A stretch of 64,000 bases of DNA from Parelaphostrongylus tenuis (taxonomy: Eukaryota; Nematoda; Chromadorea; Rhabditida; Metastrongylidae). Position numbers and translations under genes: made by a program. Below, one piece after another: positions 33,822 through 45,130 of this stretch (positions are counted from its first letter, which is position 1; each line of letters begins with the position of its first letter). The stretch covers positions 186,001 through 250,000 of the forward strand of contig JAHQIW010002266.1 in assembly GCA_019055375.1 (NCBI GenBank). The letters are read 5' to 3'. The notes below the pieces were generated by a model, which worked only from the letters and a program-made list of their open reading frames with translations, was not told the DNA's origin and did not search any database.

Positions 33822-34040
33822 TGGGGCCGTGGCCGAGTGGTCGCGATGCTCGTTGCGGTGCGCGTGAAGCCGAGCCCCACTCCCCAAAACTCCCGGCAGT
33901 CAACAAGAACTACCAATGAAACGCCACAGTCGGTCTATACTCGAGATTTCAGGGAGACATACCCGACCAGTATTCTAAGTCCCTCAGAAAGAAGACGAAA
34001 AACAAATCGAAAGGCAGTACTGGAATCGACACAGTGAAAA
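33822..34040 (+). repeat. tRNA-Ser/Leu-like SINE (GGGGCCGTGGCCGAGTGG family)
   Basis: GTGGCCGAGTGGTCGCGATG resembles the D-arm/A-box of a class II tRNA. The tail has CTCCCGGCAGTCAACAAG, ATTCTAAGTC and AGAAGACGAAAAAC, shared with 42664, 51092 and 56718. No good B box is left. Confidence 0.6.
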
Positions 34041-34629
34041 TTGCGATCACGGGTCGTGTAGGTGACTAAATACTTTTTCATTATCAGACACCTCATAAAT
34101 CTAATGCACAAACCACTACATTATCGCTTGCTCATCTCCTTGCGTATGCTGCTTCGAGGCATTGAATCATCTCACTATGTACTGTATTTACGATTATGAG
34201 CATCATTCGAGATCGTTATGTTACCATTAATGTCCATAAATAGTTTAGTTCCACAAGTTTCAAAATTTTAGTATTACGCTGTCAATCCCTTTGTGGCAGA
34301 ACCATCACACAAAAACGAGATCTTCACTGCAAACCGAACAGTTATTCAATATGAAAACACGATACTATGCGTCTACAAAGAAATCTCACACCTCATCTAT
34401 ACAATAACGAAAAACTATGAGGAAAAATTAGGATTAATAATATAGAATACCGATACACTTCACATCAATCTATGGTTATTCCAATTTTCATACAGCAAGA
34501 ACAATGAAATGAATATACCTTTCGTTTCGAGTAATTCTATAGACCACACTCAAATTTCAACATGCCTGATAGTTATTTCTGAGTCATGCATGTGGCTGTG
34601 TGCTGGCCACACGAGCTCTTTATCCGTAC

Positions 34630-34639
34630 ATATATATAC

Positions 34640-34680
<41 letters not shown>
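34630..34680. repeat. (TA)n microsatellite
   Basis: TA run of about 50 bp at the start of duplication unit 2. The counterpart in unit 1 (25683-25704) is much shorter. Confidence 0.95.
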
Positions 34681-34682
<2 letters not shown>

Positions 34683-35841
34683 TTAAAAGGAAATCTGAAC
34701 CCGATTTTCATTCCTATGCTCAAATGGACACAGGTTGTACTCGCTAACATATAACTTGCTAGTGTTAGATCGATCGATCAAAGCTTACAATAAGCAGAAC
34801 TATTTTCGGGCTGATTTGAGGTGATCAGTGCAAGTTCGACTGTCGTCGGCTGTTACAAGTCTTGTTGTCTTTAGACACTCTCCCCTCTATTAATTCCTGG
34901 GCTTTTGAAATTTGTCCTAGCGGCCCCTACGAAAGCGCATTGTGTATCTGATGCTTCTTAAAGTAGAAATTCAGTGCAATGTAATCTCCTGGCCAAGGTT
35001 GCAAGTTCATTTGATTTCTCATGGGTATCATTCCCTTGGAAGCTTCTATTCGCACAAATCTTCCAAAGGCCTTTTCAGCACTTATTCATTTACCAGCAAC
35101 TTGAAACTGAATAGATGTTGAGGTGCTTGAAGAGTGGCAGTCCATCACCGGAAAGTGGCGTGAAATTCTTGGAAGATGAAACGTTCGGCAACTTAATTGC
35201 TCAGTCGGCTGGGTAAGATGTCCAGCCAAAATCTTAGATCTGGGAGGAATTTCGTAACCTAGCATTCGAACATTGCAGGCATTAGCCCGCGTTGTTACGA
35301 AATTGGATCGGTCTGCTTCGATCGATCAGAGTTCATTTCTTCCCAGTTAACAACGCATTTCGTCATTTTCTGTACAGTAGCCCTACGTTTGGAATTATTC
35401 TTGTACTGATCACCATATTATCCGACATTTGCTTGAAACATCTTCAATCCATACGGGTTCCACTTCTAGTCAGATCTCACAAGAATGCCAGAGCAGATTT
35501 CTTAACGACGGCTTCTTCATCACATCACACAACACCACTAAGCCATTACTTCTAGTCTTTCGACTGGTTGAAGTGATCGAGATTCTTTCCTGTTGCTAAT
35601 CATCGTTTTCTTCTCTCTTCTCTTCATTCTGCCTTCTTCCAAAAGTTCCTGAATTGTTGTGCATCGATCCATCTCATCTCATGTCTTCAAATGATCATCT
35701 TGCACAGAAACATTTCATATCGAACGTTTTTGTCCTCAGGGTTGTTCATCTCAATCACGAAACTCCTGGAATCAATATTGTGCTGTAGTTTCTTGATCAG
35801 CTGTAATATTGATACTGACAATATCGTAGAGTGCTGTGCGA

Positions 35842-36050
35842 AAACACATGCGTCAGCCGGGATTCGAACCCAGATCTCAGTCTTTCCGGGATGCGTCGAT
35901 GTGCAACGATTTGCATACGCTCCCGGAAGGAGCGAGTTCTGGGTTCGAATCCCGGCTGACGCAAGCGTTTTTGCACAGCACTCTACACTATTGGATATAT
36001 TGTAACATCATAACACCGAAAGTGGCGGTCAAATAAAATCATTTCTGATT
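35842..36050. repeat. palindromic tRNA-SINE pair (unit 2)
   Basis: Same head-to-head SINE palindrome as at 26868: GCGTCAGCCGGGATTCGAAC against GTTCGAATCCCGGCTGACGC, with the tail TTGCACAGCACTCTACACTA and GTGGCGGTCAAATAAA. Confidence 0.75.
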
Positions 36051-36704
36051 GATTATTGGTATTGACAATTTCTGCTTTGTTACATCCAAAGTGAAATATT
36101 TACGAGAAATCCTCGAAAGTCTAGTTTTTCCCTCAATATTTATACTTCAGACCGAAGCTAGCATAAAGATATAAGCGTATCACCTGTATCATCTGTCTTC
36201 CCATTCGCGATCGGGTGACTGGAGCGGGCACCAGTTATATTGCCATGTTTCCCTTTCGCGTGCAACAGTAGTCCAGTGGGTCCTTATCGCGTTGGGAATT
36301 CGTTAGATCGTCATATCCTTCTTTTTAACCTTTCCTTGAAAAATCGGACCATTGGGTCGGTGGGTTTTTTCGTAACGGGCTTGACATCCCGAGGAAGCTC
36401 AGTCGGTAACGGCCCTCGCCCATCGGTGTCGTTGAAGCGAATCACGTGACCAACCCAGCTTGTTTTCCATAGCCTGGCGTGTAGAACCGCATCCTTGACC
36501 TTCGGTCGATGACTTAGGTCAAAACTTCGAATCCTTTGCCTCATTTACGAGATACATGATAATGCCAGCATCGACTTTTCGACTGTGCGTTTAATAATCT
36601 ATAGCGTAAATTTGAGAACATAAAGTGAAATCTGCTTTCCAACATTTGTCTCAAAGTCGTTACCGGAGGATTTTTACTTTTCTTGCCTTCATAACAGTGT
36701 TATG

Positions 36705-36835
36705 ATGTCATAACCATATAGCCAAGGATATTGTGGAATGCAAAATCCCGAACCTCCGGCGGGGTTGAACCCACGTCTTACCCATTCCAGGGCGCGTACA
36801 ACCACTACACCATCGATACCTGTTCTGTTACCATT
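36705..36835 (-). repeat. tRNA-derived SINE (CGGTGGTGTAGTGG family, unit 2)
   Basis: Minus strand: ATCGATGGTGTAGTGGTTGT and GGGTTCAACCCCGCCGGAGG. It is the paralogue of 27720 with a better A box. Confidence 0.6.
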
Positions 36836-36995
36836 GTGGACACTGAACTGTCAGGTTTTCACACAATCTGTTGTCACATCATCTATCTGTAGATAGTAGC
36901 ACTTCTTGCATTTGACTTCTTTCCTTTTATTAATTCTCAACAAGGGTCCTTGAACATTTCATATGATGCCTTAACTCCTTCAAGATCTCGTCTTC

Positions 36996-37236
36996 TTAAC
37001 CCTTTAGCTTCCACACTGACATATGGCCCGGCATGTGACGTGACAGCGAGTAAGCGGGACGCCCTACACTGACAGTTTGTTAGTTTGTCTTTTCTCAAGT
37101 CTCTTCTCTGATGTTCCATTCAGCCATGATCATGATGATGAAGGGACTGGGTGAGACGCGCGCCAGTTCAAATTCGTTTGGGCGCGTCGCGACCATCAAT
37201 ATATCAATGTGGTGGACGTGGAACCCAAAGGGTTAA
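36996..37236. mobile_element. piggyBac-like MITE flanked by TTAA (unit 2)
   Basis: TTAA at 36996-36999 and 37233-37236, left end CCCTTTAGCTTCCA intact, right end changed to TGGAACCCAAAGGG. It is the paralogue of the element at 28023. Confidence 0.75.
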
Positions 37237-37324
37237 TGAATGTTCTGAATGTTGGTCTACACGATTTTCCTTAGATTACTGGAAGTAGCCGTGCTAAGGC
37301 GTTCATTGATTGATTACAAAAGAG

Positions 37325-37415
37325 ATTGAAAGGGGATCGAACCAGTGCTTCGTTTGTCACCTTGTTTCGTGGTAGACCACATCACCAACTACTGCGCTAC
37401 CCCCTTCCCTAGTAT
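37325..37415 (-). repeat. tRNA-like SINE head (unit 2)
   Basis: Minus strand GGGGGTAGCGCAGTAGTTGG and CACTGGTTCGATCCCC. Paralogue of 28335. Confidence 0.55.
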
Positions 37416-37779
37416 AAGATTTCATTGTTCTGAAACAAAGCATGTAAATTAGAAAGAGCAAAAGCGGTTTGAAATTTTAGACAAATTAATAAGAAGATAA
37501 GCGGCACGAAACTGCGAGTCAAGTGATTGGGTAGATGCTGCTTGATTTTGAAAGCTTTTCTTTCTAATCAGCCATGAACATTTGTAGACCTGCTCTCACT
37601 CAGCCTCTCTTATTATTTCCATCAAATTAATCAACAATTAAAAATATAAGATCAGTGGGTATCGTCAAGATAATGCAATAGCAATCCACTTTATAATCGA
37701 CTAATGAGGTCCGCACTTAGAAAAGATGGGCCATTGAGTAGTTACCTTGCCGAGACTTTTTCATCATAGCGGTAGTATC

Positions 37780-37870
37780 GGTGGTGTAGTGGTAACACGC
37801 CCCGCCTGAATGGGTGAAATGCGGCGTTCAGCCTTTGCTTAGGATTCGGTGCTTTGTATATCGCCTAAAA
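37780..37870 (+). repeat. tRNA-derived SINE, degenerate (unit 2)
   Basis: ATCGGTGGTGTAGTGGTAAC head with a decayed B box. Paralogue of 28810. Confidence 0.5.
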
Positions 37871-38274
37871 TCCTTGGATATTCGTAACTTACAAACTCGA
37901 GTTCAACGTTTATTTCGAGAAGCTGTGATTTCATTGAATCGCCCTTCTTTGTCCACCATTGTATTTGTCCTCGAAAGAGCTCTGTGGTTCAAGTGACGAC
38001 GGTGAAAGATGGGAATAGGGTTAAGTGACGAGCTTTTGGAATGAATGATGAACAGCGTAGGAAAATCAATAGCCATACTCTGTCGACATCCAGTTGAGTT
38101 ACCGTCGGCTGGTCAAATCCACTGAGAAGTCAGTTCTTTTATGCCCTACAGGAAATCCTTTTCTCATTTTCTATAACCATCTTTCACCATGCTATTCGAA
38201 ATCGTAAATAAGCCAAGTTCTTCATAAGGAATACGAGTAAAAATCGGTTTGACGGTGACAAATCTGTAAAACGA

Positions 38275-39125
38275 TCTCATTCGCTGGACAGGATTTTTTC
38301 ATAGGAGTGTGAGTAACCATTGAAAATCTTGAATCTTCGGCTAGAGCCTTACGTGGTCGGTTTTCCAAAACACCCTTTCATAGCGCTGTAAAATCTGAAA
38401 TAAAGTTATGTACCACACTACCACGTGTTTTTTTTTTCCTTATATCGTTTATGTTTCGCTGGACAAAACTCCTTCCTTAGAGTACTGGAGCACATTTTAC
38501 AGCACGAGCTTCGAAAAACTCAAAAATATGCCCGTTTTTGGAAAATTTCTTTTAATCTTTGATCTCCTTTGATCATTTGATCTGTGCTTCAAATCTCGCC
38601 GGACAGAGCTCTTTCTCTGGACTATCAGTAATCATCCGATAGCGTAGTGTCTCCTGAATCTACCGATGTGCTTACTTTCTGGAAATACGGTTTAGCAGGA
38701 AAAATAAGATTGAGTTTTACATTTTTGGTAAGATTTTTACAAGCTATTCCACAAAACGAAGGCCGTATCACGGAGGGGAACTGAGGAAGCGAGGCGAGGC
38801 ATGGCGATCGATATCGATATGTTGCTATTCAATTTGGAAATTTTCCTCCACTTCGAAAGAAACTCCAGATAAAACCATTCACTAAGATACTACGAAAGTT
38901 TCTCTGAACATTGATGTGTTTTTCGGCTTCCAGTTGATAAAACTGAAGGCGCAAGGCGGGTGCGAAACATAGTTTTGATCTGGATGCTACAGCGTTTTGA
39001 AAGGGTCTTTCGAAAACCGGCAACGTAGCGCTTAGCAAAAAATCTAATCTTTGGGATGTTCACTAACACTCCTATGAAAAATTCTTGTCCAGCGAATGAG
39101 ATCGGTTTTTCGCGTTTGTCGCCGC
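38275..39125. mobile_element. long inverted-repeat element (TTCGCTGGACAA family), copy 3
   Basis: Left end ATCTCATTCGCTGGACAGGA, right end TTCTTGTCCAGCGAATGAGA. It is the unit 2 paralogue of 29365-30215 and carries its own indels. Confidence 0.6.
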
Positions 39126-39452
39126 TCTAATCTCAAATGAACCGTTTCGTTATTGAATTATGATCAGAAGTTGTCGAGCACAGTTGTTAATAGAAATTGT
39201 TATACAAATAGTAAAAAACCGAATTAAACCAATATCAAGGATTATAATAAGCGAACGAGTCGTTTCTATGTTTGCTACCGCGTACTTGTATTGGTCTATA
39301 GCGAAAATTATGAATGTTCTAAAAAGATCGCCAAAAGGCTATTAGCGCCTTCTTTCAAAAACATCTTTGAATCTCCGTAAATAACCTTTCCTTGTCTAGA
39401 GGTTTTCCACCGTTCACCTCCTACCAAGTGATTATTTTATTTTAGAGAACAA

Positions 39453-40110
39453 ATGAGCTCCGGGCCTTTTGGTGATCGTACGGTAGCAGACGCTGCAAGT
39501 GAAGTGTGTTCTCATTTTTTCAAATTTTCGTATGTTTTTCAGTCGTTCTCCTCTTTTTCCCTCCACTTTTTTCCAGGAAATCAACCAGTATTTCTTTAAC
39601 AATGGATTTGGCTATACACTCATTGGCTTGCTTGAGTTTCTTCAATCGCTTCCACAAAGACCTGATCAACCAACTCTTGCATTGCTTGAGGTGATGGTCA
39701 CAGCCCGCTGTGGAACCACGTTTTACCTGTTTTTAATAAAGTTTTGTCCTAGCATTCCATATGATTCAGATGCTTGGCATACCGCATGAACGTCTCGACG
39801 TCACGGAAATGATGACCATTCTTCGTGGATATAGGTCGGAGGTCGGTTAGCTAGCTAACCACATTAGTTTCGCCTTTCGGTTATGTCGTCTTTCTGTTAA
39901 ATTTGTTAGTCACAGATCGCAAAGATAGTAAGAGAGAATAGAAAGCTTCAAGACCGCCTTGACGAGCTTCGTGAAAAGCTCATGAAAGAACAACAGGACG
40001 AAATGAACAACAACTCAGTGACTGCGATGATGGACGATATGAATATTGACGACGGAACTGAGGAACTAAGTGACGCTAATCACAAAGGAAGTGATAAGAA
40101 TGCGAAATAA
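39453..40110 (+). CDS. MYCBP (AMY-1)-like protein, intact copy
   Basis: Four exons, all phase 0 with GT/AG ends: 39453-39503, 39577-39690, 39770-39841 and 39916-40110 (TAA), giving 143 aa. ATG follows TTATTTTAG by 7 nt, which would suit a spliced-leader acceptor. Residues about 18-110 follow the layout of c-Myc-binding protein: YFFNNGFGYTLIGLLEFLQS matches its Y(L)xxxGVxxTLxxxLxxL segment, PDQPTLALLEML its EKPNSALDFL, and IAKIVRENRKLQDRLDELRE its YEAIVEENKKLKAKL coiled coil. The acidic tail (MMDDMNIDDG, ending KGSDKNAK) is extra to the usual protein of about 103 residues. Family members bind Myc and AKAP-type partners and occur in cilia; a role here is inferred only. The other tandem copy at 30542 is damaged, so this is probably the working gene. 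Confidence 0.75.
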
Positions 40111-41918
40111 TTTGATGTTTGAGTAGACGATGAGCAATATTGGCAGCTTTTTATTTCACTCTATGTCGCGGTTGTTGTACACAGTTTTCTGACGCAAACC
40201 CTCAAGGTGTAGGAAACATCGTTATATGCATTTTTTGTTAATTTGTTGTATCACATATTCTATCCGACAAATTTTTCTCTACTTCTGTTCTCCTAATTAG
40301 CCTCTATTTCTCTACTCTTCAGTTCTCCATTTTCTATCTCTAAATCTCTCTTTATCAGAAGTATCTTCTAGATCGGACTAATATGTAAAAGTGTATAGCT
40401 ATTAGCTTATCCTACTCTATCAAACTCGTAATTGTAGCCTTTCGTAGTTGTAGTCTTTTCAAACGCCGTTACATAAAGATTTTGTCTTCAATCTCCACCT
40501 TAGGTTTAGAAGTCGACAGCTGGGTTTTTTTATGTCGGCTATACACATTACCATAATTCATCTAATCCCATGTAAAAATTCGTTCTATCATCTCCTCTAT
40601 TTGAAAAGCTTCAGAAGCTGAAGTCCGGTCTCAACACTATGTTGCATGTTCCACTTTGTAATGACCTGAATGACTTTCGGGGTCTCCTTGCCAACTTTCC
40701 AACTGAAAAAAACTTTATATATTCGCTTCGTTGTGAATATTTTCCTCTATTAGGGTTAGTGTGGAATCGCCACTATGTAGAAAAAGGCTCTTATAATCAC
40801 ATACGTACTCCCACAACTGACTTGACCCACATCGTATTGAGTTTAAAAAGTTTTCTAAGGGAAGTAAACTTTGAACAAAATGTCAATACTGTGCGTCACT
40901 CAACGGTTGATTGCGGGCTCTGAAGAAAAATAAGTTAAAGTATAAGAAGATTAAAACCTCATTGTTCGATCTCCTCGAGGAGTACTATAATGGTCAGTAC
41001 GATGTCGATGAGACTAATAAGGCTATATGAAAGGCTCACAGAATGATGTATTCTTTTCAAAGATTGTTCTATCGAACTACACAGAGAAGAAGAATGTCAA
41101 TCTGGTGAAGCTCTACCCGATAGCGATCGTGATTTGTAGTAAACGGTCCGAAGGTGTGAAGAAGTAGGGTTAGTGTAGTATGGCAGTGTATCGTATAAAG
41201 AAGTACTACTTCAACAAAAGTAGACAATTTTTGCGAGATATTCATTGTAAGCTTTACATTACAAGCTGGCCGTCAATCACCGTCATCGATAAGCCTTTGT
41301 AATGCATACCTGACTACTTACAGTAGACTCACGACATTACGTTCTTGGTGCAGGACGATTTTTGTAATGTAAATGTTTCTCGTTACTGCTTCGTTCATTA
41401 GTTCTCGCGCCATCTCTTAGTCGCGAAATAACCAGATTCACGTCAAACGCACAGCTAAATTTCATCTCCAGCAGTTGAAGCTAAGCAACGTCACAACGCG
41501 CCCAGTTGAATACTCGGTAAAACTGCGATAAATTGAATAAAGTTAGGCTCAAATCAAGCTTGCTCATGTGATTGAAACTCATCTAATCAAGTTACGGGAA
41601 CGCAGCACAAGATCCGAACGATGCTTAAGTAGTCAGATGCGGATAATAAAAGGCTTTTAGATGTCATAGAATAGGAATGATCTCACTAGACCTCTGATAG
41701 AGAGGCAGAGATTTGATAAACAGCAAGTGTAAGGGAAATACACTATCGGATCATCACAAGAAGTATGTGGTTCTCGAAATACCTCTCATCATGCACCAGG
41801 AGACAAGCATATATTGGGAAAGAAAAGATTAGCCTACAGCGTGCACAGAGGCAACTAAACAAATGAACTTCGTAAGGTACGCGTGGCTAAACTTTATTCT
41901 GCACGTTTAGGGAATAGC
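40111..41918. other. intergenic sequence within duplication unit 2
   Basis: No gene or known element recognised; counterpart of 31201-33084. Confidence 0.4.
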
Positions 41919-41919
41919 C

Positions 41920-42156
41920 ATGAAAAACTGGGCTCAAAAAGTGCTGTCAAGCATATCATTTAAGAAGCTCTACGCAAGCACGGTTTTCCCACAGAATTTT
42001 CGTCCAGCTTACGATTCCTATGAAGCAGATTCCTTTGATGCGCACAACGTAGAACAACCACGCTTTTTGAACACTACAAATTCTCGACAACAAGGAGTAA
42101 GTACCTTGCAGAGTGACCACAAAACAATTGAAGTAAAGGCGTTGGGGTGTCGATAA
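41920..42156 (+). pseudogene. unrecognised ORF conserved in both duplication units (unit 2 copy)
   Basis: Starts with Met: MKNWAQKVLSSISFKKLYAS, FRPAYDSYEADSFDAHNVEQ, PRFLNTT. A 1-bp loss shortly after NTT (against unit 1) shifts the frame. Function and strand are uncertain. Confidence 0.3.
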
Positions 42157-42663
42157 ATCGACTAACAAAACCTGGACGGAATATATTGAACGAAAAATTT
42201 ATTGCATCACTTTCTTCGTATTATCAGTGCTTCCTCTATGCCTAAACCTAACATTCTATAGATTAGCTAAGTGTTTAGAGATTCCTATGAGTTCTCCATC
42301 ATTCATCTTCCTGTCTTTTGTGATGGTCAAGTAGTCCTTTTAACACTAATTAATCTTACCATGTGATCAATTGTACCTCTAATTACTTGACACAGCACCA
42401 GCGTGCTTCTCTACATACATCTCTCTCCATAACCAGGAGGCAAAGCAGCATCACAGCCGGACCCTACGGCCGAGTCTACCTTAATTAAGCAGCGTCAGGT
42501 CATCCACATAGTTCTAATTGTAACATCTACATAATTCCTGTCACTTCAGGAAATATTCATGACTTTCTTGAGTTTAAACCTTCTTAAACTGCTTTTGATT
42601 TTTTTGTAGAAATCTTGTCTTTATGACTTTGTAATTTTCTGCAGTAATTTTGTATTTTGTAAC

Positions 42664-42890
42664 GTGGGGCCGGGGACGAGTAGTTGCGATGCTCGTCGCG
42701 GTGCGCGTGGAGCCTAGCCGCACTCCCCAACACTCTCCGGCAGTCAACAAGACCTAACAATGAAACGCCACAGCCAGGCTATCCTCGAGATTTCAAGGAG
42801 ACAAGCTCGACCAGTATTCTAAGTCACTCAAGAAGAAGACGAAAAACGAATCGAATGACAGTACTGGAATCGACATAGTGATCAAGGGTT
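42664..42890 (+). repeat. tRNA-Ser/Leu-like SINE (unit 2)
   Basis: GTGGGGCCGGGGACGAGTAG head, then ACTCTCCGGCAGTCAACAAG, CTATCCTCGAGATTTCAAGG and AGAAGAAGACGAAAAACG. Paralogue of 33822. Confidence 0.55.
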
Positions 42891-43444
42891 GTGTAAAAGA
42901 ATAGATAAACACTTTTTTTATACTTGACACTTCATTAATCTACTGCACAAACTCTACATTATGGCTTGCTCATCGCCTTGCGCATGCTGCTTCGATGCAT
43001 TGTATCATCTCACTATGCATGTATTTACGCTTATGTGCATCATTCGTGATCGTTATGTTACCATTATGTCTATAAATAATTTTCCGCAAATTTTAGAGAT
43101 TTAGCATTACGCTGTCAATCCCTTTGTGGCACAACCAACACACAACAACGAGATCTTCACTGCAAACCCAACATTTATTCAATATGAAAACACGATACTA
43201 TGCATCTACAAAGAAATCTCACACCTCATCTATACAGTAACGAAAAACTATGAAGAAAATTCAGAATTAATAATATAGAATATGTACCGATACACTTCAC
43301 ATCAATCTATGGTTATTCTGATTTTCATAGAGCAAGAACAATGAGATGAAAATATACCTTTCGTTTCGACTAATTCTTTAGACCACACTCAAATTTCAAT
43401 ATAGCTGATGGTTATTTTTGAGTCATGCATGTGGTCTGTTATGG

Positions 43445-43503
43445 ACACTTATACGGCGCATACACGTGTTTCGCCTTGCGCAGCCTCGGAAAAGCATGGT
43501 GCC
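43445..43503 (-). ncRNA. hammerhead ribozyme motif, degenerate core (left arm, copy 2)
   Basis: Minus strand: GGCACCATGC, decayed core (TTTTCCGA where CTGATGA is expected), stem II GGC...GCC-like, GAAA, perfect palindromic stem III ACACGTGT, A at the cleavage position, then AAGTGTCC. It is probably inactive. Confidence 0.45.
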
Positions 43504-43680
43504 TTTGCTTCAATCAATCCCTCTCGAGGGGAACCCAACCACCTCACATGAAGAAGGCCCAGACGTACTATTTACCCGCGCCGTTAGTTGAAAATACCAT
43601 TGCAGTTGTATCCTCAATCGCTCTTAGCTGAGTCGAGTAAGGTGGTTGAGTTACCCCGAGAGGGAGTGGTTAAGTCGAAA

Positions 43681-43752
43681 GGCATCGTGATGCTGACGAG
43701 GCTGCGCAAGGCCGAAACACTGTATAGCACTGCATAGCACTATACAAGTGCC
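43681..43752 (+). ncRNA. hammerhead ribozyme motif (right arm, copy 2)
   Basis: Core CTGACGA (43693-43699) fits the CUGANGA consensus. Stem II is GGC...GCC closing a TGCGCAAG loop, GAAA at 43714-43717, then ACACTGTA, that is, stem III with one base lost relative to ACACGTGTA, followed by TAGCAC as the 3' side of stem I and AAGTGCC. Confidence 0.6.
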
Positions 43753-44129
43753 GGAACACTTGTACAGCACTGTATAGCACTGTACAAGTGTCCATAACAG
43801 ACCACGTGCATAGCTCAAAAACAACTATAAGGCATACTGAGACAAGATACAACTCCCAGACTTCCTTGAAACCTCGGCATGTTAACAATATAAAACTGTG
43901 AATTTGAAAAGAAAAGTCAAGAACTCATCTTTATTTAAAACTTCACGAGGTTGGCATCTTTCTTTCAATGGATTGTCCTTTTTTTCGGTCGATGGATTCT
44001 CTTAGAGTCGTCGCTCTTTGCCAACATATCGCAAGTCTTTCCGACGGACATCGTGATCGATTGTGAGAAGAAGAAGCTACAAATGGATCCAGCAAAAAAT
44101 CTGGAGAGTGGTTTTTCTCAGCTGCGCTG

Positions 44130-44570
44130 GGTTAACGGATGAGGACATTGGTCCTCAACCGGTTACTGGTGAGAATAGCGACGACGCTGCCATAAACTAG
44201 GCTCGTATGAGAGTGAATTTGGAAAGTAAAGAAGACGGGAGTACACTTCAACGAGAGGAATGGATGTTGAAGATAGTGAAGAGAGGCGCCAGCTATGGCG
44301 TGGAAGCATGTTGGTTCAGACGAGGAAATGCGGCCGCAGCCGAGTTTGATGAAAGATAGGAGGAATCTCCTCTAACGAAACGAAGTCATGTGGAAGAGGG
44401 TGCGGTTACGCCTGCTATAAACAGTATCACTTCACACGATGAGAAGCAGCAAAAGATAATAGATACATCCGAAGTCAGATGACACTGCGCAGCGGTAGAA
44501 GCCCACCATGAATTAAGAAGGAAACGTCAGCAACCACAAGCAATCAAGGAAACCCATCGACCGAAAAGGA
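44130..44570 (+). pseudogene. decayed GPALPP1-like (DUF3752) coding sequence
   Basis: In shifting + frames the stretch reads LTDEDIGPQPVTGENSDD, then QREEWMLKIVKRGASYGVEA, CWFRRGNAAAAEFDER followed by a stop, and EESPLTKRSHVEEG. GPALPP motif proteins have IGPALPP-type repeats followed by a DUF3752 domain that starts with REEWM and a Gly-x-x-x-Phe-x-Arg stretch; the order fits. Stops and frame changes make it a pseudogene, perhaps a processed copy, as no introns are visible. The identification is from motif memory only. Confidence 0.4.
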
Positions 44571-44752
44571 CAATCGATCGATAAAAGAATACCAACCTCA
44601 TGAAGCTTCAAATGAAAATTAGTTCTTAAAGTTTTCGCATTTTCACAGAAATAAACATAATTTGAAGTATAGCATATACAGTTGTACACATAAGTAAAAA
44701 AGAGGGACATTTGCAAAGTAACACTTCATTATTTCCAACAAACCTCGTTTGG

Positions 44753-45130
44753 TCAAGTTGGATATATCGAAGGATTGTGTCGGCCATCACAACCGTACGG
44801 GATGGGATCAAATGCAGAGCACTCTGCTTGTTGTGATTGTAACAACCCAGCAGAAACACAATCATACGATGGAACAAACTGTTGCAATTCCATGGAAGGG
44901 TATCCCCGACCTAGCGACAAATCTACAGCAAATGTAGACGACATCGCAGAAGAGACAAATGCCGAAGAATCCGGAGTCTTTTCCATAGAGATGAATTGTC
45001 CTCTCCTTGAAGATGACATTTCGTCATTGGCAGAATAAGGATCTACAGGATACGTAGCGCTACGTGGAAAATATTCGACTGGAAAACTCGGCACCATTCC
45101 TATAGAAGATTGTTGTTGCACTACGGGCAT
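44753..45130 (-). CDS. terminal exon of the minus-strand gene
   Basis: Acceptor ATGTCTTTCAG directly before ATGCCC, then 125 codons and a stop: MPVVQQQSSIGMVPSFPVEY, later YSANDEMSSSRRGQF and a Gln/Ser-rich end. The Met lies right at the exon start. In frame it follows SPGMM of the previous exon, so it need not be the start codon. A shorter product starting here cannot be ruled out. Confidence 0.6.
   Translation of the reverse strand: MPVVQQQSSIGMVPSFPVEYFPRSATYPVDPYSANDEMSSSRRGQFISMEKTPDSSAFVSSAMSSTFAVDLSLGRGYPSMELQQFVPSYDCVSAGLLQSQQAECSAFDPIPYGCDGRHNPSIYPT

Larger units (their letters stand above)
25632..34605. repeat. 9-kb tandem segmental duplication, unit 1
   Basis: Starts at CCACACGAGCTCTTTATCC and is collinear with 34606 onward: a TA tract, GATCGATCGATCAAAG, the palindromic SINE, the TTAA-flanked MITE, the inverted-repeat element, the MYCBP-like gene, a conserved ORF, the GGGGCCG SINE, and TTTCGTTTCGA near the end. 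Many small indels and substitutions separate the units, so the event is not very recent. Confidence 0.9.
34606..43443. repeat. 9-kb tandem segmental duplication, unit 2
   Basis: Second unit, starting again at CCACACGAGCTCTTTATCC and collinear with unit 1 to about 43443 (GAGTCATGCATGTGG). It is about 135 bp shorter through indels. It carries the intact MYCBP-like gene. Its right end runs into a hammerhead element (43395-43840), whose left end also forms the last bases of unit 1. Confidence 0.9.
43395..43840. mobile_element. hammerhead-ribozyme inverted-repeat element, copy 2
   Basis: Ends are inverted repeats: GCATGTGGTCTGTTATGGAC (left, near 43430) against GTCCATAACAGACCACGTGC (right, near 43790), preceded by related AGCTGATGGTTATTTTTGAG / CTCAAAAACAACTATAAGGC. 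Each arm carries a hammerhead motif directed outward. The middle also has an inverted pair: CCCTCTCGAGGGGAACCCAACCACCT against AGGTGGTTGAGTTACCCCGAGAGGG, each of which is split here by ordinary indels. There is no ORF. It lies at the right breakpoint of the 9-kb duplication. Confidence 0.65.

Noticed and set aside
43690..43800. Repeated CACTGTATAGCAC units as a CRISPR or satellite array
   Set aside because: Only a few irregular units inside a hammerhead element, with no spacers and in a eukaryotic context.
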